The translations under genes and the position numbers were made by a program. Below the pieces are notes generated by a model that searched no databases, was not told where the DNA came from, and was given only the letters and a program-made list of their open reading frames with translations. A stretch of 51,345 nt of DNA from a virus: positions 1 to 51,345 of the IMG/VR virus record IMGVR_UViG_3300044699_000037; one strand, given 5' to 3'. This document shows positions 40,334 to 47,436 of the stretch, piece after piece. Positions within the stretch are counted from its first letter, which is position 1; every line of letters begins with the position of its first letter.

Positions 40334-40551
40334 CGATGAACCTCCAGGTTAGGGGGTGTGTGCTGCCCTTGTGTAACGTCCGTGCAGGGGTACACGGTGA
40401 TCACTGAATTCGGAGCCGGGCCGATATTCACCTCTTGCCTATGTGCCTCGCATTCTACATGATCCCTGTAGCCCGGCGATGGCACGATACCATACGACCA
40501 TTGGTCCGTTCCCAGGAATATATACGTCACAATTACGAAGAACCAATTCAT
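40330..40551 (-). CDS. Small exported protein
   Basis: 73 residues from ATG 40551 (ATGA). Hydrophobic N-terminus NWFFVIVTYIFLGTDQWSYG acts as anchor or signal, then a polar domain with two Cys (YRDHVECEAHRQEV, ITVYPCTDVTQG) that could pair in the periplasm. Confidence 0.5.
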   Translation of the reverse strand: MNWFFVIVTYIFLGTDQWSYGIVPSPGYRDHVECEAHRQEVNIGPAPNSVITVYPCTDVTQGQHTPPNLEVHR

Positions 40552-41012
40552 CGAGGTACCCACTCCACCACGAACCCAGACCCCTGAACGGATCGATTCA
40601 CCGTGTCCTGGATAATCAGGCTGATTCTGGCATAGGCGTTGTTGAACCCTTCCAGTCGAATAAATCCCTGCCAGCGTCCCAGGATAAATGGGCTGGTTAC
40701 CTCGCCGGGTAAAACCACACGATTGGAGTCCAGGAGTTGGGTCACGAACCCGCCTGACTGGGCCGACAGGAACCCTCGTCCCGTATAGCTCGTATCCACC
40801 GTCACCCCATCAGGCAACAGTCTGGCAATGGTCAAGGCGTGCGGAGCATACTGATCGTTGATCGGGGTAAACATCGAGAACACAAAATCCACATGGGGAA
40901 GAAGACGATCACACTCCAGTGCCCAGCCTCTTACTTCAGGTTGAAGTGCTTGCCCTTGAATGAGTGTGAGGTTATGTTGCACCTTCGCCAGCGTGTCGGT
41001 CGTCACGTCCAT
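40548..41012 (-). CDS. Hypothetical beta-rich protein
   Basis: 154 residues; ATG 41012 has GGAG seven bases upstream. HVDFVFSMFTPINDQYAPHA and GFIRLEGFNNAYARISLIIQ suggest a compact beta/alpha fold. Overlaps the DAARAK gene upstream by 41 bases. Unrecognised. Confidence 0.5.
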   Translation of the reverse strand: MDVTTDTLAKVQHNLTLIQGQALQPEVRGWALECDRLLPHVDFVFSMFTPINDQYAPHALTIARLLPDGVTVDTSYTGRGFLSAQSGGFVTQLLDSNRVVLPGEVTSPFILGRWQGFIRLEGFNNAYARISLIIQDTVNRSVQGSGFVVEWVPR

Positions 41013-41328
41013 TGGTGGTCTCCTGTTTGATCAGAGTGCACGTGTCGCACACCTGATTGCTGTGGATTTCCCACGCATTATCCGGCTCCGGTAGTGCTCT
41101 CAACATCACATTTGCTCTATGCTCGGACTCTAGTATGGCCCGCAGCCCCGCCGTCTGCTCGGCGGCGTGAGCGTCCTTGTATGCCTCGATCGTCTGCGCG
41201 AGGGTTGCCTTGCTGTCTGGACTGTCCCAATCCTTCCAGAACGCCTCAGCCCACGTCTCGGCAATCGTCGCGCCTGTCACCTTCCTTTTGTAAGCAGCTT
41301 GATCCTTCGCGCGCGCCGCGTCGCTCAT
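40972..41328 (-). CDS. DAARAK/AAEQTA paralogue 1
   Basis: 118 residues beginning SDAARAKDQAAYKRKVTGAT. A helix ends in AYKDAHAAEQTAGLRAILES, then a knuckle NQVCDTCTLIKQE at the C-terminus. Fourth in transcription order of four consecutive paralogues sharing the first eight codons almost identically, and coupled by ATGA. Confidence 0.55.
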   Translation of the reverse strand: MSDAARAKDQAAYKRKVTGATIAETWAEAFWKDWDSPDSKATLAQTIEAYKDAHAAEQTAGLRAILESEHRANVMLRALPEPDNAWEIHSNQVCDTCTLIKQETTNGRDDRHAGEGAT

Positions 41329-41672
41329 CCCGGCCCCTCGGGGGCGGTTTCAAACAGTAGCCGATCCATCGTGCAGTCTCGACACCCGCACTTCCACGTC
41401 GGATCATCGCTCGTCGCATGTAGGATCAGCCCATCCGTCCAAGCCCTTCGTAGTCGAGCCAGTAGCCCCGCCGTCTGCTCGGCGGCGTAAGCCACCAGGA
41501 TCTTCGCGTAGTGTGCGGCAATCTCATCGCGATGCTCTCGGACCCATGCCTCAGTCTCCTCATCACACGGGAACCACTGCCCACCGAAGTCGATGCCCCA
41601 CGTCCCGTCATCGTTCGCCAGCACCCTGATCCACTGATCGGCTCGTTCCTTCGCCCGCGCCGCGTCGGTCAT
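41325..41672 (-). CDS. DAARAK/AAEQTA paralogue 2
   Basis: 115 residues from ATG 41672 (ATGA). TDAARAKERADQWIRVLAND, then LVAYAAEQTAGLLARLRRAW and a C-terminal zinc-like WKCGCRDCTMDRL, ending TAPEGPG. The C-terminal knuckle parallels that of paralogue 1. Confidence 0.55.
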   Translation of the reverse strand: MTDAARAKERADQWIRVLANDDGTWGIDFGGQWFPCDEETEAWVREHRDEIAAHYAKILVAYAAEQTAGLLARLRRAWTDGLILHATSDDPTWKCGCRDCTMDRLLFETAPEGPG

Positions 41673-41989
41673 CCCTGCCCCTCGGGGGCGAGGCGATTCA
41701 GCGTGCGGTCGAGGTCTGCCCACCACTCTTGAGAATCCTTTGCATCGGCGATTCTCTGGAGCAGCACCCGCAGCGCCGCCGTCTCAGCCCGCAATGATAC
41801 GAGTTCATCGTGGGCCTTCGTGAACGTGATGTAGCTATCGGCCCACTTGTCGATCTCGGCTTGCAGCGTCGCCGTCTGCTCAGCGGCGGCATTCCAACCA
41901 GCCTTAAAAGCGTCCTCTTCACGGTCGGGTTCGTAGCGCCGTATGTCGTAAAAGTCTTGCCACGCCTTCGCCCGCGCCGCGTCGGTCAT
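41669..41989 (-). CDS. DAARAK/AAEQTA paralogue 3
   Basis: 106 residues. TDAARAKAWQDFYDIRRYEP, FKAGWNAAAEQTATLQAEID, and a long coiled coil (VSLRAETAALRVLLQRIADA), ending LAPEGQG. Lacks the C-terminal Cys pair of its neighbours. Confidence 0.55.
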   Translation of the reverse strand: MTDAARAKAWQDFYDIRRYEPDREEDAFKAGWNAAAEQTATLQAEIDKWADSYITFTKAHDELVSLRAETAALRVLLQRIADAKDSQEWWADLDRTLNRLAPEGQG

Positions 41990-42321
41990 TCCCGTAAGGC
42001 CATAATCGCCTGTGCCTCGGCGACGAGTTCCGGCGCGATGCCATCAATTAGCGCGGAACCGATTAGTTGTCGTTGTCGCGCCACCAGCGCCCGCAGCGCC
42101 GTCGTCTGCGCCCAGATCTGATCAATCACCTCACGCTGAGACCCCTGTAGTGCAGCATGCTCAGACTTGAGTTTCGCCGTCTGCTCGGCGGCGTAGGCGT
42201 CGAGGGCCTCGATGATTCGGATGTGCAGCGTGCATGGCCCGGTCTCATTGGCACACGCCCCGCCGCCGTCACAGTAGGGCAGCTTCACGGTGGCCGCCTT
42301 CGCGCGCGCCGCGTCGCTCAT
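41986..42321 (-). CDS. DAARAK/AAEQTA paralogue 4
   Basis: 111 residues from ATG 42321 (ATGA). SDAARAKAATVKLPYCDGGG, then CANETGPCTLHIRIIEALDA and YAAEQTAKLKSEHAALQGSQ and a helical tail. The three-Cys loop lies before rather than after the AAEQTA motif. First of the four in transcription order. Confidence 0.55.
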   Translation of the reverse strand: MSDAARAKAATVKLPYCDGGGACANETGPCTLHIRIIEALDAYAAEQTAKLKSEHAALQGSQREVIDQIWAQTTALRALVARQRQLIGSALIDGIAPELVAEAQAIMALRE

Positions 42322-42680
42322 AGTCCTGTTTGTTCCTTCACAGAGCACCGGCCCGTTCGCATCTTCTTGAGTGTGGTCGCATAGCCGACCCCGATGGGGT
42401 TAGCGGTCGCGTTGTAGAAGTACACGTACACCGTTACGTCAGCGTCGCCATCCTCAACGTTCTCGAATAGCAACACCAGATCGTCGGTCTCGCTAATCGC
42501 GAACGGGAACTTGGTATAGACCAGCTTGTTGTCTACCGTTTCGTAGGTTCTGATCGGCACGGGAGAACCGAAGACATGTTCCCCGTTGCGAATCACCGAC
42601 ATGTTGCTCGCCATCTCTGGCGGCAGCACTTCCCCGTTCACCCTCTTGTAGGCCACGATCTCCAGCGATCCGTATCTCAT
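42318..42680 (-). CDS. Hypothetical beta-rich protein
   Basis: 120 residues (GSLEIVAYKRVNGEVLPPEM, then DDLVLLFENVEDGDADVTVY and VYFYNATANPIGVGYA). Strand-turn pattern suggests a single beta-sandwich. Unrecognised. Confidence 0.5.
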   Translation of the reverse strand: MRYGSLEIVAYKRVNGEVLPPEMASNMSVIRNGEHVFGSPVPIRTYETVDNKLVYTKFPFAISETDDLVLLFENVEDGDADVTVYVYFYNATANPIGVGYATTLKKMRTGRCSVKEQTGL

Positions 42681-42683
42681 GGC

Positions 42684-43109
42684 TTACCTAACACCGAGGC
42701 CGGTTGGGGTTGCCCCGAGGGTGCCAACAAAAGGGAGACTGATTTCTCCATCGCACGGGGTTGTTCCGGCTGGCCCTGTTGCTGCCACATTGACCCAGTA
42801 GGTTCCGTTCGTCAAGGTCCCAAGTGCCGTGATGGGTAGATTCACCGTAAGTGGCCCAGGGGTTCCTGGTGTCAGTCCCAGGCTCGATGTTGTGACGTTC
42901 ACTGTCGTGACTCCTGTCGTGGCTGTGCAGACATTCGGGCTTCGTGCGAACTTCACCACCCACGCACTAGTGGTCGTAGTGCCGTCCGGTTGGTTCCAGC
43001 TTAGGATACTCCCTGGACCGCACAATCCGCCAGGGCAGTTGTTCTGTGCTGCTGCGGTTGCCGTGACACCACACAACACCCCGATGATGACGAGTACGAG
43101 GCGTACCAT
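42684..43109 (-). CDS. Secreted Ig/FN3-like protein
   Basis: 141 residues. Signal peptide VRLVLVIIGVLCGVTATAAA with AxA-type cleavage near residue 21, then a Cys pair (NNCPGGLCGPGS) and a fibronectin-like beta domain (ILSWNQPDGTTTTSAWVVKF, then LTNGTYWVNVAATGPAG). Likely envelope or extracellular; role unknown. ATG overlaps the preceding stop (TGATG). Confidence 0.6.
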   Translation of the reverse strand: MVRLVLVIIGVLCGVTATAAAQNNCPGGLCGPGSILSWNQPDGTTTTSAWVVKFARSPNVCTATTGVTTVNVTTSSLGLTPGTPGPLTVNLPITALGTLTNGTYWVNVAATGPAGTTPCDGEISLPFVGTLGATPTGLGVR

Positions 43110-43396
43110 CAGTCCATCAACTTTGATGGCGTGACCAGCGCATTACCTACGATCACGTCGTCCGGTGAAATTGACTTGGACAGGTGAGCCATCTTGGTTG
43201 CCTCCAGGTTCACCTGAGGCGCGTCCTTGAACTTCCCCTCTTCGTCGATCACCATCACCATCTGGCTATCAAGGTGGACTAGCTCGATCATGTCGCACTT
43301 GAGGTGACCGTATAACTCCTCCAGGGTCCACGAGTGCCCCACGGGTGATACCTTCTCCGATGTCCCATCCGCTCGATACAGCACTGGTGTTTGCAT
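43109..43396 (-). CDS. DUF3846-like protein
   Basis: 95 residues. HSWTLEELYGHLKCDMIELV, VMVIDEEGKFKDAPQVNLEA and PDDVIVGNALVT match the layout of DUF3846 (W.LEEL..., E(V/L)..L, DE.G, N..AT, D.IVG.A). This domain is common in phages and plasmids, function unknown. Family call is from pattern memory. Confidence 0.6.
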   Translation of the reverse strand: MQTPVLYRADGTSEKVSPVGHSWTLEELYGHLKCDMIELVHLDSQMVMVIDEEGKFKDAPQVNLEATKMAHLSKSISPDDVIVGNALVTPSKLMD

Positions 43397-43398
43397 CC

Positions 43399-43713
43399 CT
43401 AGACTCCTTTCTTCTTCCTCTTCGATTTATCTGCCCACTTCTTCCCCATCTCGAATGCTTCCTCTGGTGTTGGATGTGCCGTTCCGAAGATCGGATGTGC
43501 AGCCTTGAACAGCTTGTACACACGATCACGTGTGGCGGCGTCGTAGTATCCCGCGAAGTATCCGAGGTTACTCTTCTGGACTTCCACCGCACGCTCGATG
43601 CTATCTGTCGGCTTGGCTTCCAGGTGGATCGCGATGAGCTTCGTGAAGTACGCGGTGGCTTCTCGTTTCGTCTTGATCTTCATCGCTGGCTCGTACATCT
43701 CTCCTGCTGTCAT
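43399..43713 (-). CDS. Hypothetical helical protein
   Basis: 104 residues. AMKIKTKREATAYFTKLIAI, then EVQKSNLGYFAGYYDAATRD and EEAFEMGKKWADKSKRKKKG. The motif R....E....NLGY.AGYYD.ATR.RV..LF...HP.FG is one I know from small phage proteins of unknown role. ATGA overlap with the upstream gene. Confidence 0.6.
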   Translation of the reverse strand: MTAGEMYEPAMKIKTKREATAYFTKLIAIHLEAKPTDSIERAVEVQKSNLGYFAGYYDAATRDRVYKLFKAAHPIFGTAHPTPEEAFEMGKKWADKSKRKKKGV

Positions 43714-44096
43714 TTTAGGTATTCCCTTTCCAGGCCATCAGCAATTGCCTTAAATGACCACCGCGCTCTATTTCTCTTTCCATCGTGCCACCCATCGTTG
43801 GCTTCCGTGCATGATAGCAGCTCTCCTCGTGGATACGTGATGCCAGGATCTGGGATTTCGAGTCCGTAGTATCGGGCCACTCTTGGAGGTAGCACAGCAT
43901 CTCTTCCACCAAATTCGTACTCGCCACCTCGCTGCATCCACTTCATGTGAAGGTCTTTTGCCGCGATATCGCATGCTACACCGAGACAGCAATAGGAGTT
44001 ATCTCTCTGCCGCAACATCCCTTCACCCTGGCGGTACTTTCCGGATCGCAGCGCCTCCACCCACTTCTTGATACGTCGCTTCTGTGTGGCTGTCAT
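43710..44096 (-). CDS. Conserved phage protein (YCCLGV motif)
   Basis: 128 residues. RIKKWVEALRSGKYRQGEGM, then DNSYCCLGVACDIAAKDLHM and WSFKAIADGLEREYL. The W..ALRSG.Y.Q..G.L.....YCCLGV.C pattern is widespread in phage and plasmid hypothetical proteins. No catalytic role is established that I can name. Confidence 0.65.
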   Translation of the reverse strand: MTATQKRRIKKWVEALRSGKYRQGEGMLRQRDNSYCCLGVACDIAAKDLHMKWMQRGGEYEFGGRDAVLPPRVARYYGLEIPDPGITYPRGELLSCTEANDGWHDGKRNRARWSFKAIADGLEREYLK

Positions 44097-44120
44097 TGAT
44101 CCTCCTCTCTAAAAGATTGG

Positions 44121-44194
44121 CTGGCATGGCAGGATTCGAACCTGCACCGCCCACCTTAACGGGGTGGTGTACTACCAGTTGTACGACATGCCAG
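44121..44194 (-). tRNA. tRNA-Asn (GTT), unusual C33
   Basis: Acceptor CTGGCAT with ATGCCAG, T arm GCAGG-TTCGAAT-CCTGC, anticodon arm CCACC-CCGTTAA-GGTGG giving GTT. Position 33 is C, not the almost invariant U. CCA not encoded. Either a base error or an odd tRNA with altered U-turn. Confidence 0.8.
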
Positions 44195-44198
44195 TGGG

Positions 44199-44270
44199 GT
44201 GACGGGTGGGGCTCGAACCCACATGTGCGAGATCCACAATCTCGTGCGTTACCAATTACGCTACCGCCAC
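44199..44270 (-). tRNA. tRNA-His (GTG)
   Basis: Acceptor GTGGCGG with CCGTCAC, D arm AGCGTAATTGGTAACGC, anticodon arm CGAGA-TTGTGGA-TCTCG giving GTG, T arm GTGGG-TTCGAGC-CCCAC. The discriminator would be C73, as in bacterial tRNA-His. Four bases from tRNA-Asn. Confidence 0.85.
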
Positions 44271-44271
44271 A

Positions 44272-44535
44272 CTATTTCACCTGCTCCGTTGGAATCGTCT
44301 CTGGACAGGGCACCGTTACTTTTCCACGGTGACAGACCAGGCTCTGTGTCGTGGTCGATGATCGACCAGCATCACACACCGTGTAGTAATGATATTCCCC
44401 GCATGTGCTGGTTCGAAACCAGTACACGATACAGCCCTCGTTCTCCAGAACCTTTCCGGATTTTATGTCTGTCTCGCATGTACATCCGGCAAGCAACGCC
44501 AATGCAGCGAGCGTGGAAACGACCATGTGTATCAT
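44272..44535 (-). CDS. Lipoprotein
   Basis: 87 residues. VVSTLAALALLAGCTCETDI contains a lipobox LAGC at Cys 18, so the mature protein would be lipidated. The remainder is Cys-rich (NEGCIVYWFRTSTCGEY, TVCDAGRSSTTTQ, CHRGKVTVPCPE) and probably disulphide-bonded outside the cytoplasm. Could alter the infected-cell surface (for example superinfection exclusion); that is inference. Confidence 0.6.
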   Translation of the reverse strand: MIHMVVSTLAALALLAGCTCETDIKSGKVLENEGCIVYWFRTSTCGEYHYYTVCDAGRSSTTTQSLVCHRGKVTVPCPETIPTEQVK

Positions 44536-44544
44536 GAAACCTCC

Positions 44545-44805
44545 TCAACACGAACAGGTGAACGGCACGGTGGTTCGCTCTTTCTCCTTAACCTTCACAT
44601 CTCGGATGATCTCATAGCTCAACCAGAACTTCTCCCAGGAATCACTGTCCCACACCTCCTTGTACCCTTCGTTGTTGTCGTATGTGTAGTTGCCGCCATT
44701 CACGTATCCGTCTGCTGCGCTCATGAGCATTTCGTACGACTGGCCGATCCTGCTGGCCAGGTCTCTCACATTCCGTTTCGCGTACTCCAGCCGGTCGAGT
44801 TTCAT
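44545..44805 (-). CDS. Hypothetical protein
   Basis: 86 residues from ATG 44805 (ATGA). Helical N-half (RLEYAKRNVRDLASRIGQSY), then DSWEKFWLSYEIIRDVKVKE and a final CSC. Unrecognised. Confidence 0.5.
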   Translation of the reverse strand: MKLDRLEYAKRNVRDLASRIGQSYEMLMSAADGYVNGGNYTYDNNEGYKEVWDSDSWEKFWLSYEIIRDVKVKEKERTTVPFTCSC

Positions 44806-45116
44806 GGCTTGATCGCTGGATGCGTCCACTCATGCCGCAGAGACGTGATCGTTCCTGGGTACAGGAACACGAAGAAACGTTCCCCCGGCAGTACGGTATC
44901 GTCCAGGTAGGGATCGACAATACCGATCGTATCGACCAGTGGCGTCGCACGATCCAGGCCATCCAACCCTACGTGCATCCCTGGGCTCAGTTCCATCGCT
45001 GCCTCGACTGGGATCACTGCGATGTGGATCGCGTCACGCTGTGCATCCTTGTCGAGGATGTCGAGGATCTTCCCAATCTTCCACGTCGTCACATCACTCA
45101 TCGCTTGATTGCTCAT
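44802..45116 (-). CDS. Hypothetical beta-rich protein
   Basis: 104 residues from ATG 45116 (ATGA). TTWKIGKILDILDKDAQRDA, then MELSPGMHVGLDGLDRATPL and ERFFVFLYPGTITSLRHEWT. The last part resembles small proteins with a conserved F-x-F-L-x-P core in phages. Function unknown. Confidence 0.5.
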   Translation of the reverse strand: MSNQAMSDVTTWKIGKILDILDKDAQRDAIHIAVIPVEAAMELSPGMHVGLDGLDRATPLVDTIGIVDPYLDDTVLPGERFFVFLYPGTITSLRHEWTHPAIKP

Positions 45117-45322
45117 TTGCCTTCCTCCCATGTACACAATTCGCACCAGAGATCGCGTGTCCCGGCGCTACAGGAACAGCAGTGCGTGAATGTTCCGCCT
45201 CTACAGATATGCGAACACGTCGCGTGGAAATAGACGTGGAGATCCGGCATGGCATGAAGCGTCATTCTGTAATACTTCCACACGGTGTACCGATTGGCCT
45301 GATCCGATTCGAGCTTCAACAT
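45113..45322 (-). CDS. C-x-H-x-C family zinc protein 6
   Basis: 69 residues from ATG 45322, seven bases after an AGGA site. N-part RYTVWKYYRMTLHAMPDLHV, core YFHATCSHICRGGTFTHCCS, then CSAGTRDLWCELCTWEEGK. First gene of an operon that starts at conserved element C. Confidence 0.7.
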   Translation of the reverse strand: MLKLESDQANRYTVWKYYRMTLHAMPDLHVYFHATCSHICRGGTFTHCCSCSAGTRDLWCELCTWEEGK

Positions 45323-45329
45323 GGCAGCA

Positions 45330-45358
45330 TCCTGTCACAACGGTGACCCCGGTGTCAA
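45330..45358 (-). promoter_or_regulatory. Conserved TTGACACC upstream element C
   Basis: TTGACA at 45358-45353, 17-base spacer ending GTTGTG, ACAGGA, seven bases, then ATG 45322. The spacing from TTGACA to the start codon equals that of element B exactly, and GATTC(C/G)GCTTGACACC is shared. It overlaps the stop of the upstream gene by one codon. No -10 consensus is visible where expected. Confidence 0.55.
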
Positions 45359-45672
45359 GCGGAATCGGTGGGCTCTCCCTGCTTGTTCATCCATCGCTGC
45401 ACCATCTCGATATGCCCCACCCGCGCTTGCACAAGCGTGCTGTAACGCTCACAGTCAATCTCCGAGAAGTTCTGCTCGCTCGGGAAGACCATCGTCTCGA
45501 ATATTAGTGGCTTGCCCATGCCAAATCGATGGTCGAGTCCAAGCCACACAGTGCTGACGATCTTACCGTCCGGGAGCGGAGTATAGGCGACACGTTTCTT
45601 CGACAGATCATTGAGGCCCTTGTTCCAGTCCTCCAGGGATATCGGCGTGCCATCCGTATCGTAGTAGCTCAT
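45355..45672 (-). CDS. Conserved phage protein (WLGLDH motif)
   Basis: 105 residues from ATG 45672 (ATGA). SYYDTDGTPISLEDWNKGLN, then KIVSTVWLGLDHRFGMGKPL and IFETMVFPSEQ, ending GHIEMVQRWMNKQGEP. The pattern V.T..LG.D..FG...PL.FETM.F is common in small phage and actinobacterial phage proteins; function unknown. Confidence 0.6.
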   Translation of the reverse strand: MSYYDTDGTPISLEDWNKGLNDLSKKRVAYTPLPDGKIVSTVWLGLDHRFGMGKPLIFETMVFPSEQNFSEIDCERYSTLVQARVGHIEMVQRWMNKQGEPTDSA

Positions 45673-45980
45673 GATGTCTTCGAGTAGACGCCTATGGTGA
45701 ATCGGCAATTCCCGCTATGGCCGAATGGGCGAGCGCAGAGCCCAGCGCCGATATCTTCACCTCTGGGTATCAGGCGTCCGATACGTTCGCCTCCTATCCT
45801 GATCTTGCCTTCCCGTTTTCCGACTTGTAGACACCCCGCAATCCCGTGAATGATGTGTTGACCTGGACGCGTTGCCACCTTGTTACAGTGTCCGGGACCA
45901 CCATCGCAGGTGACGAAGTACCACTCGGCATTATCGGGAATGACCATCGGTTCAAGATTATCGTCTAACAACGTATCCAC
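45669..45980 (-). CDS. Hypothetical Cys/His-containing protein
   Basis: 103 residues from GTG 45980 (alternative ATG in EPMVIPDN). NAEWYFVTCDGGPGHCNKVA, GQHIIHGIAGCLQVGKREGK and LCARPFGHSGNCRFTIGV distribute five Cys and four His, likely zinc-bound. The start overlaps the upstream zinc-ribbon gene. Unrecognised. Confidence 0.45.
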   Translation of the reverse strand: MDTLLDDNLEPMVIPDNAEWYFVTCDGGPGHCNKVATRPGQHIIHGIAGCLQVGKREGKIRIGGERIGRLIPRGEDIGAGLCARPFGHSGNCRFTIGVYSKTS

Positions 45981-46107
45981 ACCTCTTAAAAAGACAGTGG
46001 CCTTTTCCTGGATCGAACGTGGGTTGCTGACATGCGGGGCACACCCATCGACCACGGAGCGCGGGTTTGTCTTTCGGCATTTTTTTCTTCTGAGCTTTCT
46101 TTCTCAT
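45958..46107 (-). CDS. 49-residue zinc-ribbon protein
   Basis: ATG 46107 (ATGA with the upstream stop). Lys-rich N-terminus RKKAQKKKMPKDKPALRGRW, then VCPACQQPTFDPGKGHCLFK and RCGY. A short C-x2-C...C-x4-C ribbon with a basic arm, which could bind nucleic acid. Confidence 0.5.
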   Translation of the reverse strand: MRKKAQKKKMPKDKPALRGRWVCPACQQPTFDPGKGHCLFKRCGYVVRR

Positions 46108-46304
46108 TGGTCTCTGCAGATGTGGCAGCGTCCCACCGACCCTGAGCAAGCACAGCAGAGGGAGGTGATGCGGGACCACCAGCACAGGTGGGGACAGGCA
46201 TACAGCACGGAGAAGCGCGTGTAGAGGGTCTCCCCAATAAGACTAGTGAACACCACTGCCGACGCTTCGTCCGTCCGCGTGAATCTTCTAATGCCGTCCT
46301 TCAA
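46104..46304 (-). CDS. C-x-H-x-C family zinc protein 7
   Basis: 66 residues from TTG 46304, which lies inside the upstream gene's 3' end; GTG at SAVVF is an alternative. Core LYACPHLCWWSRITSLCCAC then SGSVGRCHICRDQ. Shortest C-terminus of the family. Confidence 0.65.
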   Translation of the reverse strand: MKDGIRRFTRTDEASAVVFTSLIGETLYTRFSVLYACPHLCWWSRITSLCCACSGSVGRCHICRDQ

Positions 46305-46515
46305 GAATCGCTTTCACGTCCTCTGCCGCGATGATATGCAGCCGACCGCAGGTGCAGGAGCGGAAGACCAGCTTGTCGCCGTGACAGTCGACCACGTGCT
46401 GGATCACCTGCCTGAATCGTTCCGCGCGCTCCGTCATGAGCCGCAGCCGCACCCGTGTGTCATGGAGTTGCTGCTTCAGTCCCTCTACGGTGTCTTCCAA
46501 CGTGTCGCCGCTCAT
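46288..46515 (-). CDS. Coiled-coil protein with Cys/His cluster
   Basis: 75 residues. Helix EDTVEGLKQQLHDTRVRLRL, then MTERAERFRQVIQHVVDCHG and VFRSCTCGRLHIIAAEDVKA. The helix plus C-x-C...H arrangement suggests a small dimeric zinc protein. Unrecognised. Confidence 0.5.
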   Translation of the reverse strand: MSGDTLEDTVEGLKQQLHDTRVRLRLMTERAERFRQVIQHVVDCHGDKLVFRSCTCGRLHIIAAEDVKAILEGRH

Positions 46516-46617
46516 CTAGTCATCCTCTGGTTCCAACTCGGCGTATTGATCCTCAATCGCCGTGCAGAAGTCGCAGGGGCTCGTCGCGCTGTATTCACCG
46601 CACACTTGGCAGATCAT
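46516..46617 (-). CDS. 33-residue mini zinc ribbon
   Basis: ATG 46617 forms ATGA with the upstream stop. ICQVCGEYSATSPCDFCTAI followed by an acidic tail (EDQYAELEPEDD). C-x2-C-x8-C-x2-C in so few residues can fold only around zinc. May be a degenerate or minimal relative of the neighbouring family; it lacks the C-x-H-x-C part. Confidence 0.5.
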   Translation of the reverse strand: MICQVCGEYSATSPCDFCTAIEDQYAELEPEDD

Positions 46618-46835
46618 GGGTCTTCCTCCTTGTAGATGATGCAGTAGCTACACAGGTAGGTGGAGGCAAACTTGTAACGGCTACAGAGACAGCAGTAATC
46701 GTTGATGCCGGACAGACACATGTGTGGGCAGCTTTTGAAGAATGCCACGTCCTTCACGGCGGTCTCCTCGCACCTCCAGAAGGCGTACAGAGATTGCTCG
46801 ACCAGGACGACGCTCATCGACGGCGTGACGGCCAT
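46614..46835 (-). CDS. C-x-H-x-C family zinc protein 8
   Basis: 73 residues; ATG 46835 has AAGGAG five bases upstream, inside the preceding gene. N-part MSVVLVEQSLYAFWRCEETA, core AFFKSCPHMCLSGINDYCCL, then CSRYKFASTYLCSYCIIYK. Confidence 0.7.
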   Translation of the reverse strand: MAVTPSMSVVLVEQSLYAFWRCEETAVKDVAFFKSCPHMCLSGINDYCCLCSRYKFASTYLCSYCIIYKEEDP

Positions 46836-47038
46836 AGGTGCTCCTTGCAGAGTGAACAAGGGATCGCTCTCGGATCTAGCTGTTTCTTGTGGCACAGGCA
46901 ACAGAGGCCATCGAACCCCGCGTAACACATGTGTGGACAGTCGCTGAAGAAGAACACCATCGAATCTAACTTGTCGTGCCGCTCCCAGCAGACGTAATCT
47001 CCCCTGTCATGGAGTGTCAGGTTAGGGTCGGTGATCAT
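46814..47038 (-). CDS. C-x-H-x-C family zinc protein 9
   Basis: 74 residues from ATG 47038 (ATGA). N-part LTLHDRGDYVCWERHDKLDS, core FFFSDCPHMCYAGFDGLCCL, then CHKKQLDPRAIPCSLCKEHL. Members 8, 9 and 10 are consecutive genes. Confidence 0.7.
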   Translation of the reverse strand: MITDPNLTLHDRGDYVCWERHDKLDSMVFFFSDCPHMCYAGFDGLCCLCHKKQLDPRAIPCSLCKEHLWPSRRR

Positions 47039-47241
47039 AGTGAGTCTTGGTACGCCATGCAGAGATCGCAGAGCGATACGTCCCTGGTCACCTTTTTCTC
47101 GTAGCATATGCAGCACAGATCATCGACGCCGGACTGACACATGTGGTTGCAGCCCGCGAAGAAGAACAGGTCATATGCGTTGTGTGGATACATGCCCCAC
47201 AAGGCGAACCCATCTTCGTCTGTCTCAACCGTGAGCTTCAC
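47035..47241 (-). CDS. C-x-H-x-C family zinc protein 10
   Basis: 68 residues; GTG 47241 is selected because it overlaps the upstream TGA (GTGA). N-part KLTVETDEDGFALWGMYPHN, core FFFAGCNHMCQSGVDDLCCI, then CYEKKVTRDVSLCDLCMAYQ. The Pro of CPH is Asn here. Confidence 0.7.
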   Translation of the reverse strand: MKLTVETDEDGFALWGMYPHNAYDLFFFAGCNHMCQSGVDDLCCICYEKKVTRDVSLCDLCMAYQDSL

Positions 47242-47432
47242 AACTCGCCCTCCAAGACCTCCGACTCCACCGTCACGTTGTTGCCGGGGCTGATGCACAC
47301 GGAGCGGTTGAGTTCGTTCAGGCCCCAGAAGGTTCTGAACCCCTGGTGCTTCACGAACGTCAGCGTCGTCTCCACGTGCTGCGTCTCCCCCTGATGTCCA
47401 TGAATCGTGATCTTCACCTTGTTCCGTTCCAT
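47238..47432 (-). CDS. Small beta-rich protein
   Basis: 64 residues. KVKITIHGHQGETQHVETTL, TFVKHQGFRTFWGLNELNRS, VCISPGNNVTVESEVLEGEL. It resembles the N-terminal strands of the neighbouring zinc family (F-x-x-F-W-G) but has no Cys cluster; possibly a family N-domain without its zinc part. Confidence 0.45.
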   Translation of the reverse strand: MERNKVKITIHGHQGETQHVETTLTFVKHQGFRTFWGLNELNRSVCISPGNNVTVESEVLEGEL

Positions 47433-47436
47433 GCGT

